NCBI GenBank assembly: GCA_050694055.1
Contig: JBOGWX010000094.1
Span: 1 to 54,577 of the forward strand
Direction: 5' to 3'
DNA from: WHSV01 sp050694055
GTDB taxonomy: Bacteria > Actinomycetota > CADDZG01 > WHSQ01
Length of the DNA stretch: 54,577 nt
Shown here: piece after piece, positions 7,774 to 16,270 of the stretch
Position numbering within the stretch: position 1 is the first letter of the stretch
Layout: the number at the start of each line of letters is the position of its first letter
The notes under the pieces: model-generated
The model's input: only the letters and a program-made list of their open reading frames with translations
Told to the model about the DNA's origin: nothing
The model's database searches: none
Made by a program: the position numbers and the translations under genes

Positions 7774-8841
7774 CTAGCTGCTCCAGCGCTCCAGGCTGGT
7801 CGCGCGTATTTCTTCGAGGATCGTGTTCAGGTCGAGCGTCGGCGACCAGTCGGGATAGTGGGACTGAAACTTGGAGTTGTTCGCGATATACCAGACGGGG
7901 TCTCCCGGATGCATCACGCTTAGATACGACCACTCCATCTGCTTGCCGGTCATTGCCTGGACGCGTTCGATTGCTTCGACGATCGAGAAGTTGATGCTCC
8001 TCCCTCCTCCGATGTTGTAGACCTCGGCGGGTCGAGGTCTCTTCGCGTACTCGACGAAGGCCCCCACCAGGTCGGCTGCGTGCAGCACATCGCGCACTTG
8101 CTTTCCCTTGTAGCCGAAGACGGTGAAGTGCGTCCCGCTGATCACGCAGCGCATGAGATACGAGAGCAATCCGTGCTGGGCGGTGGCCGACTGTTGCTTT
8201 CCCGCGATCACGCCGCTACGAAAGCAAACGGTATTGAGCCCGAAAGTACGCCCGTACTCCTGCACCATGAGATCGGCGGCCGCCTTGGAGGCGCCGAAGA
8301 CTGAGTGATGACAAGCATCGATCGTCATGTCCTCGCGTACACCATCGTAGTAGGTGTGGCCGGACTCGACCTCGTAACGAGTCTCTTGCTCAACGAGTGG
8401 AAAACCATTTGGCCCATCGCCGTAGACCTTGCTGGTCGAGGTGTGGATGAACGTCGCCTCCGAGGCGAACTCACGTGCTGCCTCCAAGAGGTTGAGAGTC
8501 CCCATGGCGTTTACGGCGAAGTCGGTGGACGGCTCCCTCTCCCCCCAGTCGCGCGACGGCTGGCCCGCCGCATGAACGACGATCTCGATCTCGCGCGCGT
8601 AGATGCGAAATACATCGCGCACGGCTTCTCGGTTTCTGATGTCGACGGAAAAGTGCCAGTAGCCGCTACCGATCTCACGCTCGAGGAGATCGACGTTCCA
8701 TAACGTCGAGGCTTCGGAGCCGAAGAACAGACGCCGCATGTCATTGTCGATGCCGACGACGTCGTAGCCGGCGGACGCAAATCGCCGCGCCGCCTCCGAA
8801 CCAACGAGACCCCCAGATCCCGTGACCACCACTACCGACAC
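7774..8841 (-). CDS. NAD-dependent epimerase/dehydratase, CDP-paratose 2-epimerase-like
   Basis: 355 residues from a GTG with GGGAGG five bases upstream; an upstream ATG at 8895 would only add an unconserved leader. It is an extended short-chain dehydrogenase: Rossmann motif TGSGGLVGSEA, acidic residues after the second strand (GIDNDMR), then the Ser/Thr-rich catalytic strand HTSTSKVYGD. The catalytic YxxxK is FGASK here, with Phe in the Tyr position; the same Phe is, to my recollection, usual in this subgroup. The phrase FFGSEASTLWN is typical of relatives annotated as CDP-paratose 2-epimerase or general sugar epimerases. The substrate is likely a nucleotide-activated sugar. It is convergent with the two-component operon. 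Confidence 0.8.
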   Translation of the reverse strand: MSVVVVTGSGGLVGSEAARRFASAGYDVVGIDNDMRRLFFGSEASTLWNVDLLEREIGSGYWHFSVDIRNREAVRDVFRIYAREIEIVVHAAGQPSRDWGEREPSTDFAVNAMGTLNLLEAAREFASEATFIHTSTSKVYGDGPNGFPLVEQETRYEVESGHTYYDGVREDMTIDACHHSVFGASKAAADLMVQEYGRTFGLNTVCFRSGVIAGKQQSATAQHGLLSYLMRCVISGTHFTVFGYKGKQVRDVLHAADLVGAFVEYAKRPRPAEVYNIGGGRSINFSIVEAIERVQAMTGKQMEWSYLSVMHPGDPVWYIANNSKFQSHYPDWSPTLDLNTILEEIRATSLERWSS

Positions 8842-9085
8842 ATGTGCCTCCCGTGGCGGGCGCTCAGCAGCGCCCGACCCATCGAACAAAGTCAATGCCG
8901 TAGCGTGCGGCCGTGCATCAGACGAAGTGCGTAGAAGGGCTACCGTCGGGAGGTGAAGTTTGCGCCGCCGGTGGTGGAAAAGGTGTGGACACGGGCAATC
9001 TTTCCCAACAAATGCCAGAAGCCTTGCATCTTCCTGTTACAGGTCGCCCTCTCAGAGCAACGCGGGAAGGAGTGCCGTGAGGCCC

Positions 9086-9676
9086 CTATACCGGCGGGGC
9101 GGGGTCGTACTGGATGTAGCGCCGCACCTCGCGGGCCCGCTCGACGGACTCGAGCCGGGCTACGAGATGCAGCGCCATGTCGATGCCTGCGGATACACCC
9201 GCCGCGGTTATGACATCGCCGTCGTCTACGAACCGGTCGTCGGGTCTGACTTGCACGGACTTGCCCAGGTCGGCAAGCCGGTCGAGCGATCCCCAATGGG
9301 TAGTTGCGGGACGACCCTCGAGGAGCCCGGCGGAGGCGTACACGAGGGAGCCGGTGCAGACGCTTGTCATCAGGGCGCCGTTCGCCGCGGTCTCTTTCAC
9401 CCACCCGAGCACGGCCTCGTCGCCGATCTGTGGCCGCGTGCCGCGGCCTCCGGGGTATACGAGCACGTCGATCGGTGGAGCGGTGGCCCAAGTGTAGTCC
9501 GCCAGGACCTTCAGTCCCTTGGCGCAGGTGACGACCCCCTCGCGTTGGGCCACGGTGAAGACCTCGACTTCGTCTGCGGGATGATTCCCGGCCCAGGCGG
9601 CGAGCACCTCCCAAGGTCCCGCCCAATCGAGCTCTTCGGCACCATCGAAGAGGAACACACCTATGCGTGTGGTCAT
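9086..9676 (-). CDS. DJ-1/PfpI-family protein (class I glutamine amidotransferase-like)
   Basis: 196 residues. The nucleophile elbow SVCTGSLVYASAGLLEGRPATTHW supplies the conserved Cys, and FDGAEELDWAGPWEV supplies the acidic residue near it. This combination resembles isonitrile-hydratase-like and ThiJ/PfpI hydrolases and also the sensor half of GlxA-type regulators, but there is no helix-turn-helix domain. Substrate unknown. It is divergent from the crotonase gene, with about 98 bases between them. Confidence 0.85.
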   Translation of the reverse strand: MTTRIGVFLFDGAEELDWAGPWEVLAAWAGNHPADEVEVFTVAQREGVVTCAKGLKVLADYTWATAPPIDVLVYPGGRGTRPQIGDEAVLGWVKETAANGALMTSVCTGSLVYASAGLLEGRPATTHWGSLDRLADLGKSVQVRPDDRFVDDGDVITAAGVSAGIDMALHLVARLESVERAREVRRYIQYDPAPPV

Positions 9677-9774
9677 GAGCTCTCTTTACCAGAATCACTC
9701 GCAGGCGGGGTGAGGCTCCGTCGATTACGGTTCGACCCTCCCCTGCGATGAACCCGGCGATGAGAGGACGCGCT

Positions 9775-10536
9775 GTGACGGTCGATCTCGAGATCACGGA
9801 CCATCGAGCCGATGTGGTCCTCAACCGGCCCGAGGTGCTCAACGCCATGGATTGGGACACCTTTGCTGCGCTGGCGGAGGCTTGCGAGGGGCTGGCCGCG
9901 CGCAACGACGTCCGGGTCGTGGTGGTCTCGGGCAAAGGACCCTCGCTGTCGAGTGGGATCGATGTGTCGTCCTTCTCGTCTCCCCGAGGATCGATGCAGG
10001 ACATGATCACCCACGCACAGGCAGGTTTCCGAGGACTCGCGGGCCTGCCGATGCCGACCATCGCGGCGGTCAAGGGTCACGCCCTGGGAGCCGGGTTGCA
10101 GCTCGCGCTGGCCTGCGACCTCCGGGTCGCCGCCGGCGACGCGTCCCTCGGCCTCCTCGAGCACCGCTTCGGCATCCTTCCCGATCTGGGCGGCACCCAG
10201 CAGCTTCCTCGTCTGGTCGGACCGGGCCTGGCCAAGAAGATGATCTGGACACAAGAACGAATCGATGGGACCGAGGCGCAGCGCCGCGGGCTGGTCGAGG
10301 TCGTGGTCGAACCGGACGAGCTGGACTCCGCAGTCGATCAACTGGCCCGCGCGATCGCGTCGGCGCCACCGACCGCGGCCCGTCTGGTCAAACAGCTCGT
10401 CGACCTGTCCGGGCGGGTGGCCATCGCCGCAGGGATGGACGAGGAGGCGCGAGCTCAACTGGAGTGCTTCGGCTCATCCGATTTCGGTGAGGCGATCGCC
10501 GCCTTCATCGAGAAGAGCCCCCCAAGTTACGACTAG
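9775..10536 (+). CDS. Enoyl-CoA hydratase/isomerase family protein (crotonase fold)
   Basis: 253 residues from a GTG at 9775 that has GAGAGGA about eight bases upstream; the ATG at 9748 has no ribosome-binding site. Crotonase features are LNRPEVLNAMDWDT, the first oxyanion-hole strand SSGIDVSSF and the second at KGHALGAGLQLALACD. One catalytic Glu is present in LLEHRFGILPDLGGTQQLPRL. The second Glu of classical hydratase (in the MEM motif) is Lys in KKMIWTQERI, so hydration may not be its reaction; isomerase or thioester hydrolase activity is equally possible. No beta-oxidation partners lie next to it. Confidence 0.85.
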   Translation: MTVDLEITDHRADVVLNRPEVLNAMDWDTFAALAEACEGLAARNDVRVVVVSGKGPSLSSGIDVSSFSSPRGSMQDMITHAQAGFRGLAGLPMPTIAAVKGHALGAGLQLALACDLRVAAGDASLGLLEHRFGILPDLGGTQQLPRLVGPGLAKKMIWTQERIDGTEAQRRGLVEVVVEPDELDSAVDQLARAIASAPPTAARLVKQLVDLSGRVAIAAGMDEEARAQLECFGSSDFGEAIAAFIEKSPPSYD

Positions 10537-10601
10537 AACCTTCTCGAGTGATTTCGCCTACCCTCGTGAGCATGCCGAAGAACCAGACACAGGGGGAAAG
10601 A

Positions 10602-11111
10602 ATGCCGAATGCAACCTTCGTAACCTCGGAGGGAACCTTCAAGGTCAGGTTGATGCCGGAACATGCGCCGATCACGGTAGCCAACTTCGTCGACCTCGCA
10701 AGCGGGAAGCGTGACTGGCGCGACCCTAGGGACGAGGAGCGGAAGTCCCAGCCGCTGTACGACGGCACCATCTTTCATCGCGTGATCCCGGACTTCATGA
10801 TCCAGGGCGGAGACCCCGAGGGCACCGGTCGAGGTGGCCCGGGTTACCGGTTTGAGGACGAGTGCCCGCCGGGAGGTCCCGGCTTCGACAAGCCCGGTTT
10901 GCTCGCGATGGCCAACGCCGGTCCCAACACGAACGGTTCTCAGTTTTTCGTCACCGTCGCTCAGACACCGTGGCTCAACAACAAGCACACGATCTTCGGC
11001 GAGGTCACCGAGGGCATGGACGTCGTCGAGGCGATTTCGACCGTTCCGACCGCCGCCCAGGACCGGCCATCCACCGACGTGGTGCTCGAACGAGTGGAGA
11101 TCGAAGACTAA
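10602..11111 (+). CDS. Cyclophilin-type peptidyl-prolyl cis-trans isomerase
   Basis: 169 residues from the ATG at 10602, which has AGGGGGA close upstream; earlier in-frame ATGs lack such a site. The cyclophilin core is clear: YDGTIFHRVIPDFMIQGGDPEGTGRGGPGYRFEDE, then LLAMANAGPNTNGSQFF and LNNKHTIFGEV, containing the active-site Arg, Phe, Gln, Asn and His residues. No signal peptide, so it is a cytoplasmic foldase. It precedes an ABC-F gene by 19 bases. Confidence 0.93.
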   Translation: MPNATFVTSEGTFKVRLMPEHAPITVANFVDLASGKRDWRDPRDEERKSQPLYDGTIFHRVIPDFMIQGGDPEGTGRGGPGYRFEDECPPGGPGFDKPGLLAMANAGPNTNGSQFFVTVAQTPWLNNKHTIFGEVTEGMDVVEAISTVPTAAQDRPSTDVVLERVEIED

Positions 11112-11130
11112 GCTGCATAATTGGAACCTC

Positions 11131-12720
11131 ATGCTGCAAGTACAGAATCTCAGCATCGAGGTTGGGGGGCGCGCCGTCGTCCTCGATGCATCGTTCACCC
11201 TTCATTCCGGCGACAAGGTAGGGCTCGTCGGGCGTAACGGCGCAGGCAAGACCTCGCTGCTCAAGGTGGTCGGCGGGGAGTCCGTCGCGGCCGAAGGTCA
11301 CGTGGCCCGAAAGGGCGCGCTCGGCTACCTGCGGCAGGATCCGAGACTGCACGCGCAATCGGTGGAGAACACGGCCCTCGGCCACGTCATCGCCGGGCGA
11401 GGGCTGGACGAGGCGGCCCAGCGAATCGAAAAGCTCAGGCTGCGCATTGCGGAGAACGCGTCGCGCCGCAACGTCGAGAAGTTCGCCCGTGCCGAGGAAC
11501 GCTACCGGGCCGAGGGCGGTTACTCGGCCGAGGCCGAGGCCTATCGGATCGCCCACGGCCTCGGGCTTCCCGACGATCGCCTCGAGCTACCGGTAGCGGC
11601 GTTATCAGGAGGCGAGCGCAGGCGCGTGGAGCTGGCTCGCATCTTGTTCGCCGGCAGTGACGTGCTGATCCTCGACGAGCCCACGAACCACCTCGATACC
11701 GATGCCAAGTCCTGGCTCATGAAGTTCCTTGCGACCTACAAGGGCGCGCTGCTGGTTGTCAGCCATGACCTCGTGCTGCTCGACAGGGCGATCACGCGCG
11801 TGCTGCATCTCGACGAAGGTTCGATCGTCGAGTACCGGGGCACCTACTCGCAGTACAAAGAGGCGCGCAAGCGCGACGAGGCACGGCTCGCGAAGATCGC
11901 AGTGCGCCAGGCCTCGGAGATCAAACGACTGGCTACCCTCGCCGACTCGATGCGGGGGCAGACGGAACGCCGGGCGCGCACGGCGAAGATGCTCGACAGC
12001 CGGGTGGTGCGGATGCGCGCCGAGCAGATAAGCGCACCTCGCGCCGAGCGGTCGATCGCCGTCCGCTTTCCCGACGCACCGCACTGCGGGAAGGTGGTGC
12101 TCACGGTCGATTCTCTGACCAAGGGGTACGGAGGACCTCGGGTGTTCGAGGACCTCGACTTCGACCTCGGCCGCGGTGAGCGACTGTTCATCATGGGACT
12201 GAACGGGGCCGGCAAGACCTCACTGCTGCGCATCCTGGCGGGCGAGACTGAGGCCGATCGGGGCGAAATCCGAGCCGGAGTAGGCGTATCGGTGGGCTAC
12301 TACGCGCAGGAGCACGAAGGCATCACGCCGGGGCACGACCTGCTGTGGCACCTGCGCAACATGTCGGGAGCGCCGGACCAACAACTGCGCACGCTGGCCG
12401 GCATGTTCGGCTTGAGTGGCGACATAGCCTTTCAGGACGCAGGCACGCTCTCCGGCGGTGAGAAGACGAAGCTCGCCCTGGCCCAACTGGTGGCCGGCAA
12501 ACACAACCTGCTGCTGCTCGACGAGCCGACCAACAACCTCGATCCTCCGTCGCTGACTGCGATCGCCGACGCGCTCAGTCGCTGGCCGGGAGCCATGGTG
12601 ATCGTCAGTCACGACGTCGACTTCGTGCGCGCGCTGTCGCCCGACCGGGTGCTCTACATGCCGGAGGGCACGCTCGACTACTGGAGTGACGACCTTCTCG
12701 ATCTGGTGGCAATGGCGTAA
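11131..12720 (+). CDS. ABC-F family ATP-binding protein
   Basis: 529 residues from the ATG at 11131; the open frame upstream lies inside the cyclophilin gene. It has two ATPase domains and no membrane segments: Walker A GRNGAGKTS and GLNGAGKTS, signatures LSGGERRRVELARIL and LSGGEKTKLALAQL, Walker B LILDEPTNHLD and LLLDEPTNNLD. The linker (about residues 245-320) is charged and helical as in ABC-F factors, which bind the ribosomal E site, rescue stalled translation or protect from antibiotics. Which subfamily it belongs to cannot be told by eye. It is not a transporter. Confidence 0.9.
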   Translation: MLQVQNLSIEVGGRAVVLDASFTLHSGDKVGLVGRNGAGKTSLLKVVGGESVAAEGHVARKGALGYLRQDPRLHAQSVENTALGHVIAGRGLDEAAQRIEKLRLRIAENASRRNVEKFARAEERYRAEGGYSAEAEAYRIAHGLGLPDDRLELPVAALSGGERRRVELARILFAGSDVLILDEPTNHLDTDAKSWLMKFLATYKGALLVVSHDLVLLDRAITRVLHLDEGSIVEYRGTYSQYKEARKRDEARLAKIAVRQASEIKRLATLADSMRGQTERRARTAKMLDSRVVRMRAEQISAPRAERSIAVRFPDAPHCGKVVLTVDSLTKGYGGPRVFEDLDFDLGRGERLFIMGLNGAGKTSLLRILAGETEADRGEIRAGVGVSVGYYAQEHEGITPGHDLLWHLRNMSGAPDQQLRTLAGMFGLSGDIAFQDAGTLSGGEKTKLALAQLVAGKHNLLLLDEPTNNLDPPSLTAIADALSRWPGAMVIVSHDVDFVRALSPDRVLYMPEGTLDYWSDDLLDLVAMA

Positions 12721-12862
12721 ACGGTTCTTTCCCCGCACTTCATCGCAAGACCTCCCACAGGCTCCCAAGAGCCTCAAAGACGACCTTCTTCGTTCCCGCT
12801 TGTATTGGTTGGCTGCTTCTGTCTACATCCCTGGAGGCGGCGCGACTGAAAGGAGGGCGCTC

Positions 12863-13129
12863 TTGTCGAACTCGACGAGATTGTCTCGCGCACTGGTCGC
12901 AACTGTGGCTGCGGCAGTGCTCATCATCGGAGGGGCGGTATGGGCCTCGGCCGGGTCAAGTGACTCCGGAACCGAACGCAGCAATGCCCCGAGATCGGTT
13001 CGTAGCAGCGTTGAGTCGACGACGAAAGTCGGCGGTTCCAATGCACCGAAATCGCCGAGGGACGGCACCGCAAGCTCGTCAACCGGCGACGCCACCTCGA
13101 CGGGCACCAACGCCCCCAACTCTCCGTAG
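12863..13129 (+). CDS. Small membrane-anchored or secreted Ser/Thr/Asn-rich protein
   Basis: 88 residues from a TTG with AAAGGAGGG upstream; longer readings start inside the ABC-F gene. A hydrophobic segment (about residues 8-27, ALVATVAAAVLIIGGAVWA) acts as signal or anchor. The remainder is low-complexity, rich in Ser, Thr and Asn with a recurring NAP unit (SNAPRS, SNAPKSP, TNAPNSP). No family recognised. The next gene begins 8 bases on with its own strong ribosome-binding site, so the two are probably one operon. Confidence 0.65.
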   Translation: MSNSTRLSRALVATVAAAVLIIGGAVWASAGSSDSGTERSNAPRSVRSSVESTTKVGGSNAPKSPRDGTASSSTGDATSTGTNAPNSP

Positions 13130-13137
13130 GAGGAACG

Positions 13138-13695
13138 ATGAGAACTCGTTTGCTTGCACGACGTGGGCCGATCATCATGCTGCTGTGCGGCGTGCTGGTC
13201 GGCGTAACCCTATTGGGTACGTCGCTGGCGGTAACTTCCAGCAGCTTCAAGTACTCGAAGGCGCAGAAGGGCGCCGTGTCCCTCAGCCCGATGGACTTCA
13301 GCATCGACGGCGCCACGGCCGGGAACTGGTTCAACTCCTGGGGCGGAAGCACGATCACCAACGACGACGACAGCCGCTGCTTCAACGCCGGCGTGCACCT
13401 GCCCCAAGGGGCCAAGGTCAAGAAGGTCACCTGGTTCTACACCAGCGGCCCTAACACCGACTTCTTCGGGAACTTCCTGCGTCAGAGGCCGGCCACCGCA
13501 AACGCCGTATCCCTCGCCAGCGTGCTCCCGGCCGACGACACTGCGCTGGTCGCTTCGGCCAGCGACACGGTCGCGGCGGCACAACAGAAGGTCAACAACA
13601 AGAAGTTCCAGTACGGCCTGGGTGCCTGTGTCGTCGACGACACGGAGTTCCACGGAGCGCGCGTGAACTACACCTACACCAAGGCAGGCGACTAG
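13138..13695 (+). CDS. Secreted protein of unknown family
   Basis: 185 residues from an ATG preceded by AGGAGG. Basic residues plus a hydrophobic stretch (about 11-31) look like a signal peptide or N-terminal anchor. The mature part has two cysteines (in SRCFNAG and GACVVDD) that could form a disulfide, and alternating hydrophobic strands such as VKKVTWFYTSG and GARVNYTYTK, suggesting a beta-rich fold. No match to a family I know. A strong terminator follows directly. Confidence 0.75.
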   Translation: MRTRLLARRGPIIMLLCGVLVGVTLLGTSLAVTSSSFKYSKAQKGAVSLSPMDFSIDGATAGNWFNSWGGSTITNDDDSRCFNAGVHLPQGAKVKKVTWFYTSGPNTDFFGNFLRQRPATANAVSLASVLPADDTALVASASDTVAAAQQKVNNKKFQYGLGACVVDDTEFHGARVNYTYTKAGD

Positions 13696-13713
13696 AAAGC
13701 GCCTCGATCGCGT

Positions 13714-13740
13714 GGGGGGCGGCGCAATCGGCCGCCCCCC
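13714..13740 (+). terminator. Hairpin terminator after the secreted-protein pair
   Basis: Perfect 10-bp G/C stem: GGGGGGCGGC at 13714-13723 and GCCGCCCCCC at 13731-13740, 7-nt loop. It lies 19 bases after the stop of the gene ending at 13695. Confidence 0.75.
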
Positions 13741-13865
13741 AACCCGCACAAGCGGTGCTTGGGGATCGCCGGCACTCTCGGACCAATAAAGGCGCGTGAG
13801 CCGACACCTCAGGGGCCAGAAGCACGAGCCGCGCGGCGCGCCCGACCTTACGATGAGGCCGGCGT

Positions 13866-13950
<85 letters not shown>

Positions 13951-14036
13951 CTCCGAATAGAATCATCTCGGCTGCGGCTTGCCGTTGGAGGACAGCAATC
14001 GCCGCAGAGGGCGCAACACCTCGAAGGCCGCCCGAC

Positions 14037-14765
14037 ATGGGTCCGGCCCTTCATTGGTTGCAGAAGCGCGGCGTTTTGTATCTGTTGACGCAGGCACCGA
14101 TGATCGCCTTCATCGTCGGCTACCTCCTGGGCTGGACCAGCTTCTTGGTGGCTTCGGTTGCTTCCTTCGTCGTGCTGCTCCTTGGCCTTCCCCTGTGGGT
14201 GCGGTATCGCCTCGAACGCACCCGCGACCCGCACTACCCGGCTCGCCGTGCCGGACGATTCGCGTTGATGGCTCTGGTGCCCGTGGCCGTCTACGACTTC
14301 GTCCGAGTTCCCAACTTCTATCTGCTCGATAGTCCCTACTGGGATCGGTGGTTCGACTTCGGGCACGAGCTGATCGGCGCCCCGCCCGAATCGTGGGCCG
14401 CCCTGGTAGCCGGAACCCTGGTGCACTACCTGCAGGGATGGTCGCTGGCGTTCGGTTTCTACGTCCTGTGGCCGCGCCATGTCCTACCCGGAGCGCTCGT
14501 CTACCTTTTCGGGTTCCTCACCATTACCTACGTCGGCATGTTCGTGCGCTACGCCGGGTCGGAGCCGACCGCGTCGTTCGTCTACAAGGTGGGCTGGGAT
14601 CACTTCTGGATGGCGGTTGCAGCCTGGGGGATGGCGAAGCTCGTGGAACGGCCCACGCGGCGGCCCTCTCTCGCGGCGGCCCCCGCCGCCTACGCGCTCG
14701 GGGCAATCGCGTGTCTCACGCCCTTTGCATTCGCCTTCTGGCAGGCGGCCTCCGCCATGGGCTGA
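14037..14765 (+). CDS. Multi-pass membrane protein of unknown function
   Basis: 242 residues with about six hydrophobic segments (near 16-32, 36-54, 77-91, 118-150, 158-172, 180-200 and a last one at 215-237), separated by Arg-rich cytoplasmic loops (RYRLERTRDPHYPARRAGR). No catalytic motif or known family recognised. The ATG at 14037 has no clear ribosome-binding site, so the start is uncertain. It lies between tRNA-Leu and a phosphatase gene on the same strand. Confidence 0.7.
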   Translation: MGPALHWLQKRGVLYLLTQAPMIAFIVGYLLGWTSFLVASVASFVVLLLGLPLWVRYRLERTRDPHYPARRAGRFALMALVPVAVYDFVRVPNFYLLDSPYWDRWFDFGHELIGAPPESWAALVAGTLVHYLQGWSLAFGFYVLWPRHVLPGALVYLFGFLTITYVGMFVRYAGSEPTASFVYKVGWDHFWMAVAAWGMAKLVERPTRRPSLAAAPAAYALGAIACLTPFAFAFWQAASAMG

Positions 14766-14832
14766 GCCGGCGAGGTCTCGGGCCGGCGCGTGAACGCACG
14801 AGGTCACTCGGGGCGGCGGCTATCGTGGCGCG

Positions 14833-15624
14833 ATGCCCGATTACTCGACCGAACTGCAGTTCGCCCTCGACGTCGCCCAGATCGGCGGCAAGATCGCCAT
14901 CGAGCATTACCGAGCCGATCCCCAGCGCAAACGGAAACCTGACGGCTCCTGGGTGACCGAGGCCGATCTCTCCACCGAGACGACGATGCGAGCACACATC
15001 GCATCCGCTTGGCCGGACCACAATATCCACGGGGAAGAGGAGGGCCTCAGCTCGGCCGGCGGAGGTGAACCAGTCGACGGCGCCCCGACGTGGGTCATCG
15101 ACCCGATCGACGGGACGAACAACTTCATGAGCGATATTCCGGTCTGGGCCACCCTCGTCGCGCTGCGGATCAACGGGCGGAGCGTGGTGGGGGTGGCTCA
15201 CGCGCCGGCGCTCAACGAGACCTACGACGCGGCCGAGGGGCTCGGCGCTCGTTGCAACGGTCATCTGATCCGGGTGGACGAGGTCGCTTCACTCGACAAG
15301 GCGACGATCTTCTTCGGCGGAGAGAAGGGCTTCTATCGTCACCACCTCGAGGGCCTGCAGGAGAGGCTCGTGCGAGAGGCATGGCGCACACGCGGATTCG
15401 GCGACTTCTGGGGACACGTGCTGGTGGCGCGCGGCGCGGGTCACGTGATGCTCGAGCCGCAGGTCTCGCTGTGGGACGTCGCCGCACTCGAGGTCATCCT
15501 CGGCGAAGCGGGGGGCAAGCTGACCCACATCGACGGCTCGCCGTTCGAGGTGAGGGGATCGTGTCTCTCATCCAACGGCGTCTTGCACGATGCCGTCGTC
15601 GCTATGGCGACAGCCGCTCGATGA
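14833..15624 (+). CDS. Inositol monophosphatase family phosphatase, HisN-like
   Basis: 263 residues. The Mg-dependent phosphatase motifs are complete: GEEEG (metal Glu), WVIDPIDGTNNF (Asp-x-Asp-Gly-Thr) and LWDVAAL near the end. RTRGFGDFWGHVLVARG resembles actinobacterial histidinol-phosphate phosphatase HisN more than inositol phosphatase, but no his genes are nearby, so specificity is inference. The last 23 bases overlap the convergent pdxH. Confidence 0.85.
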   Translation: MPDYSTELQFALDVAQIGGKIAIEHYRADPQRKRKPDGSWVTEADLSTETTMRAHIASAWPDHNIHGEEEGLSSAGGGEPVDGAPTWVIDPIDGTNNFMSDIPVWATLVALRINGRSVVGVAHAPALNETYDAAEGLGARCNGHLIRVDEVASLDKATIFFGGEKGFYRHHLEGLQERLVREAWRTRGFGDFWGHVLVARGAGHVMLEPQVSLWDVAALEVILGEAGGKLTHIDGSPFEVRGSCLSSNGVLHDAVVAMATAAR

Positions 15625-16270
15625 GCCAGCCGAGCTCGGCCACTCTCCTATAGACCAGCCTGTCGTGCAGGCGATCGGGGCGCGCCTGCCAGAACTCGAT
15701 CGTGTCGGGGACGAGCCTGAAACCACCCCAGAACGCAGGAATGGGAATGTCGTCGTCGTCTGGAAAACGCTGCTCGACGGCACGCATGTGCTCTTCCAGC
15801 TCGGCGCGGTTCACGATGACCTCGCTCTGTCGAGAGGCCCACGCGGCCCTTTGGCTTTGCGGGGGCCGGGTACGCCAGTATGCCTCCGACTCCTCCGCCG
15901 AGACCCTCTCGACGGAGCCCGCTACGTCGATCTGCCGCTCGAGCTCGGCCCAGTAAAAGACCAGCGCGGCGTGCCGGTTGTCCGCCAGGTGCTTGCCCTT
16001 GCGGCTTTCGTAGTTCGTGAAGAAGACGAAGCCGCGCGAGTCGACGCCCTTGAGGAGCACGATGCGCGCGGCCGGTTTTCCTTTGGCGTCGGCGGTGGCG
16101 AGCGTCATCTCGTTGGGCATACGCAGACCCGCGTCGAGAGCCGTGCGCATCCAGTCGTCGAACTGCACGAAGGGATCGGCATCGAGGTCACTTTCATCGA
16201 GCCCGCCGGCCGAGCGGGCCACCCTCAACTGTGAGAGAGCGCCGCTGAGATCGTCATGGTCCCGGCTCAT
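15602..16270 (-). CDS. pdxH: Pyridoxamine 5'-phosphate oxidase
   Basis: 222 residues, the usual PdxH length. It oxidises PNP or PMP to pyridoxal 5'-phosphate with FMN. Family motifs are present: MTLATADAKGKPAARIVLLKGVD, GFVFFTNYESRKGKHL, and the C-terminal FWGGFRLVPDTIEFWQ and DRLVYRR, which bind FMN and substrate phosphate. It is the last gene of a five-gene overlapping operon; its ATG overlaps the rdgB stop by 4 bases. The PLP-dependent cysM lies a short way upstream on the same strand. Confidence 0.95.
   Translation of the reverse strand: MSRDHDDLSGALSQLRVARSAGGLDESDLDADPFVQFDDWMRTALDAGLRMPNEMTLATADAKGKPAARIVLLKGVDSRGFVFFTNYESRKGKHLADNRHAALVFYWAELERQIDVAGSVERVSAEESEAYWRTRPPQSQRAAWASRQSEVIVNRAELEEHMRAVEQRFPDDDDIPIPAFWGGFRLVPDTIEFWQARPDRLHDRLVYRRVAELGWLIERLSP

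Noticed and set aside
8940..10073. 377-residue minus-strand frame covering the DJ-1 and crotonase region
   Set aside because: It conflicts with two recognisable genes and has shadow composition.
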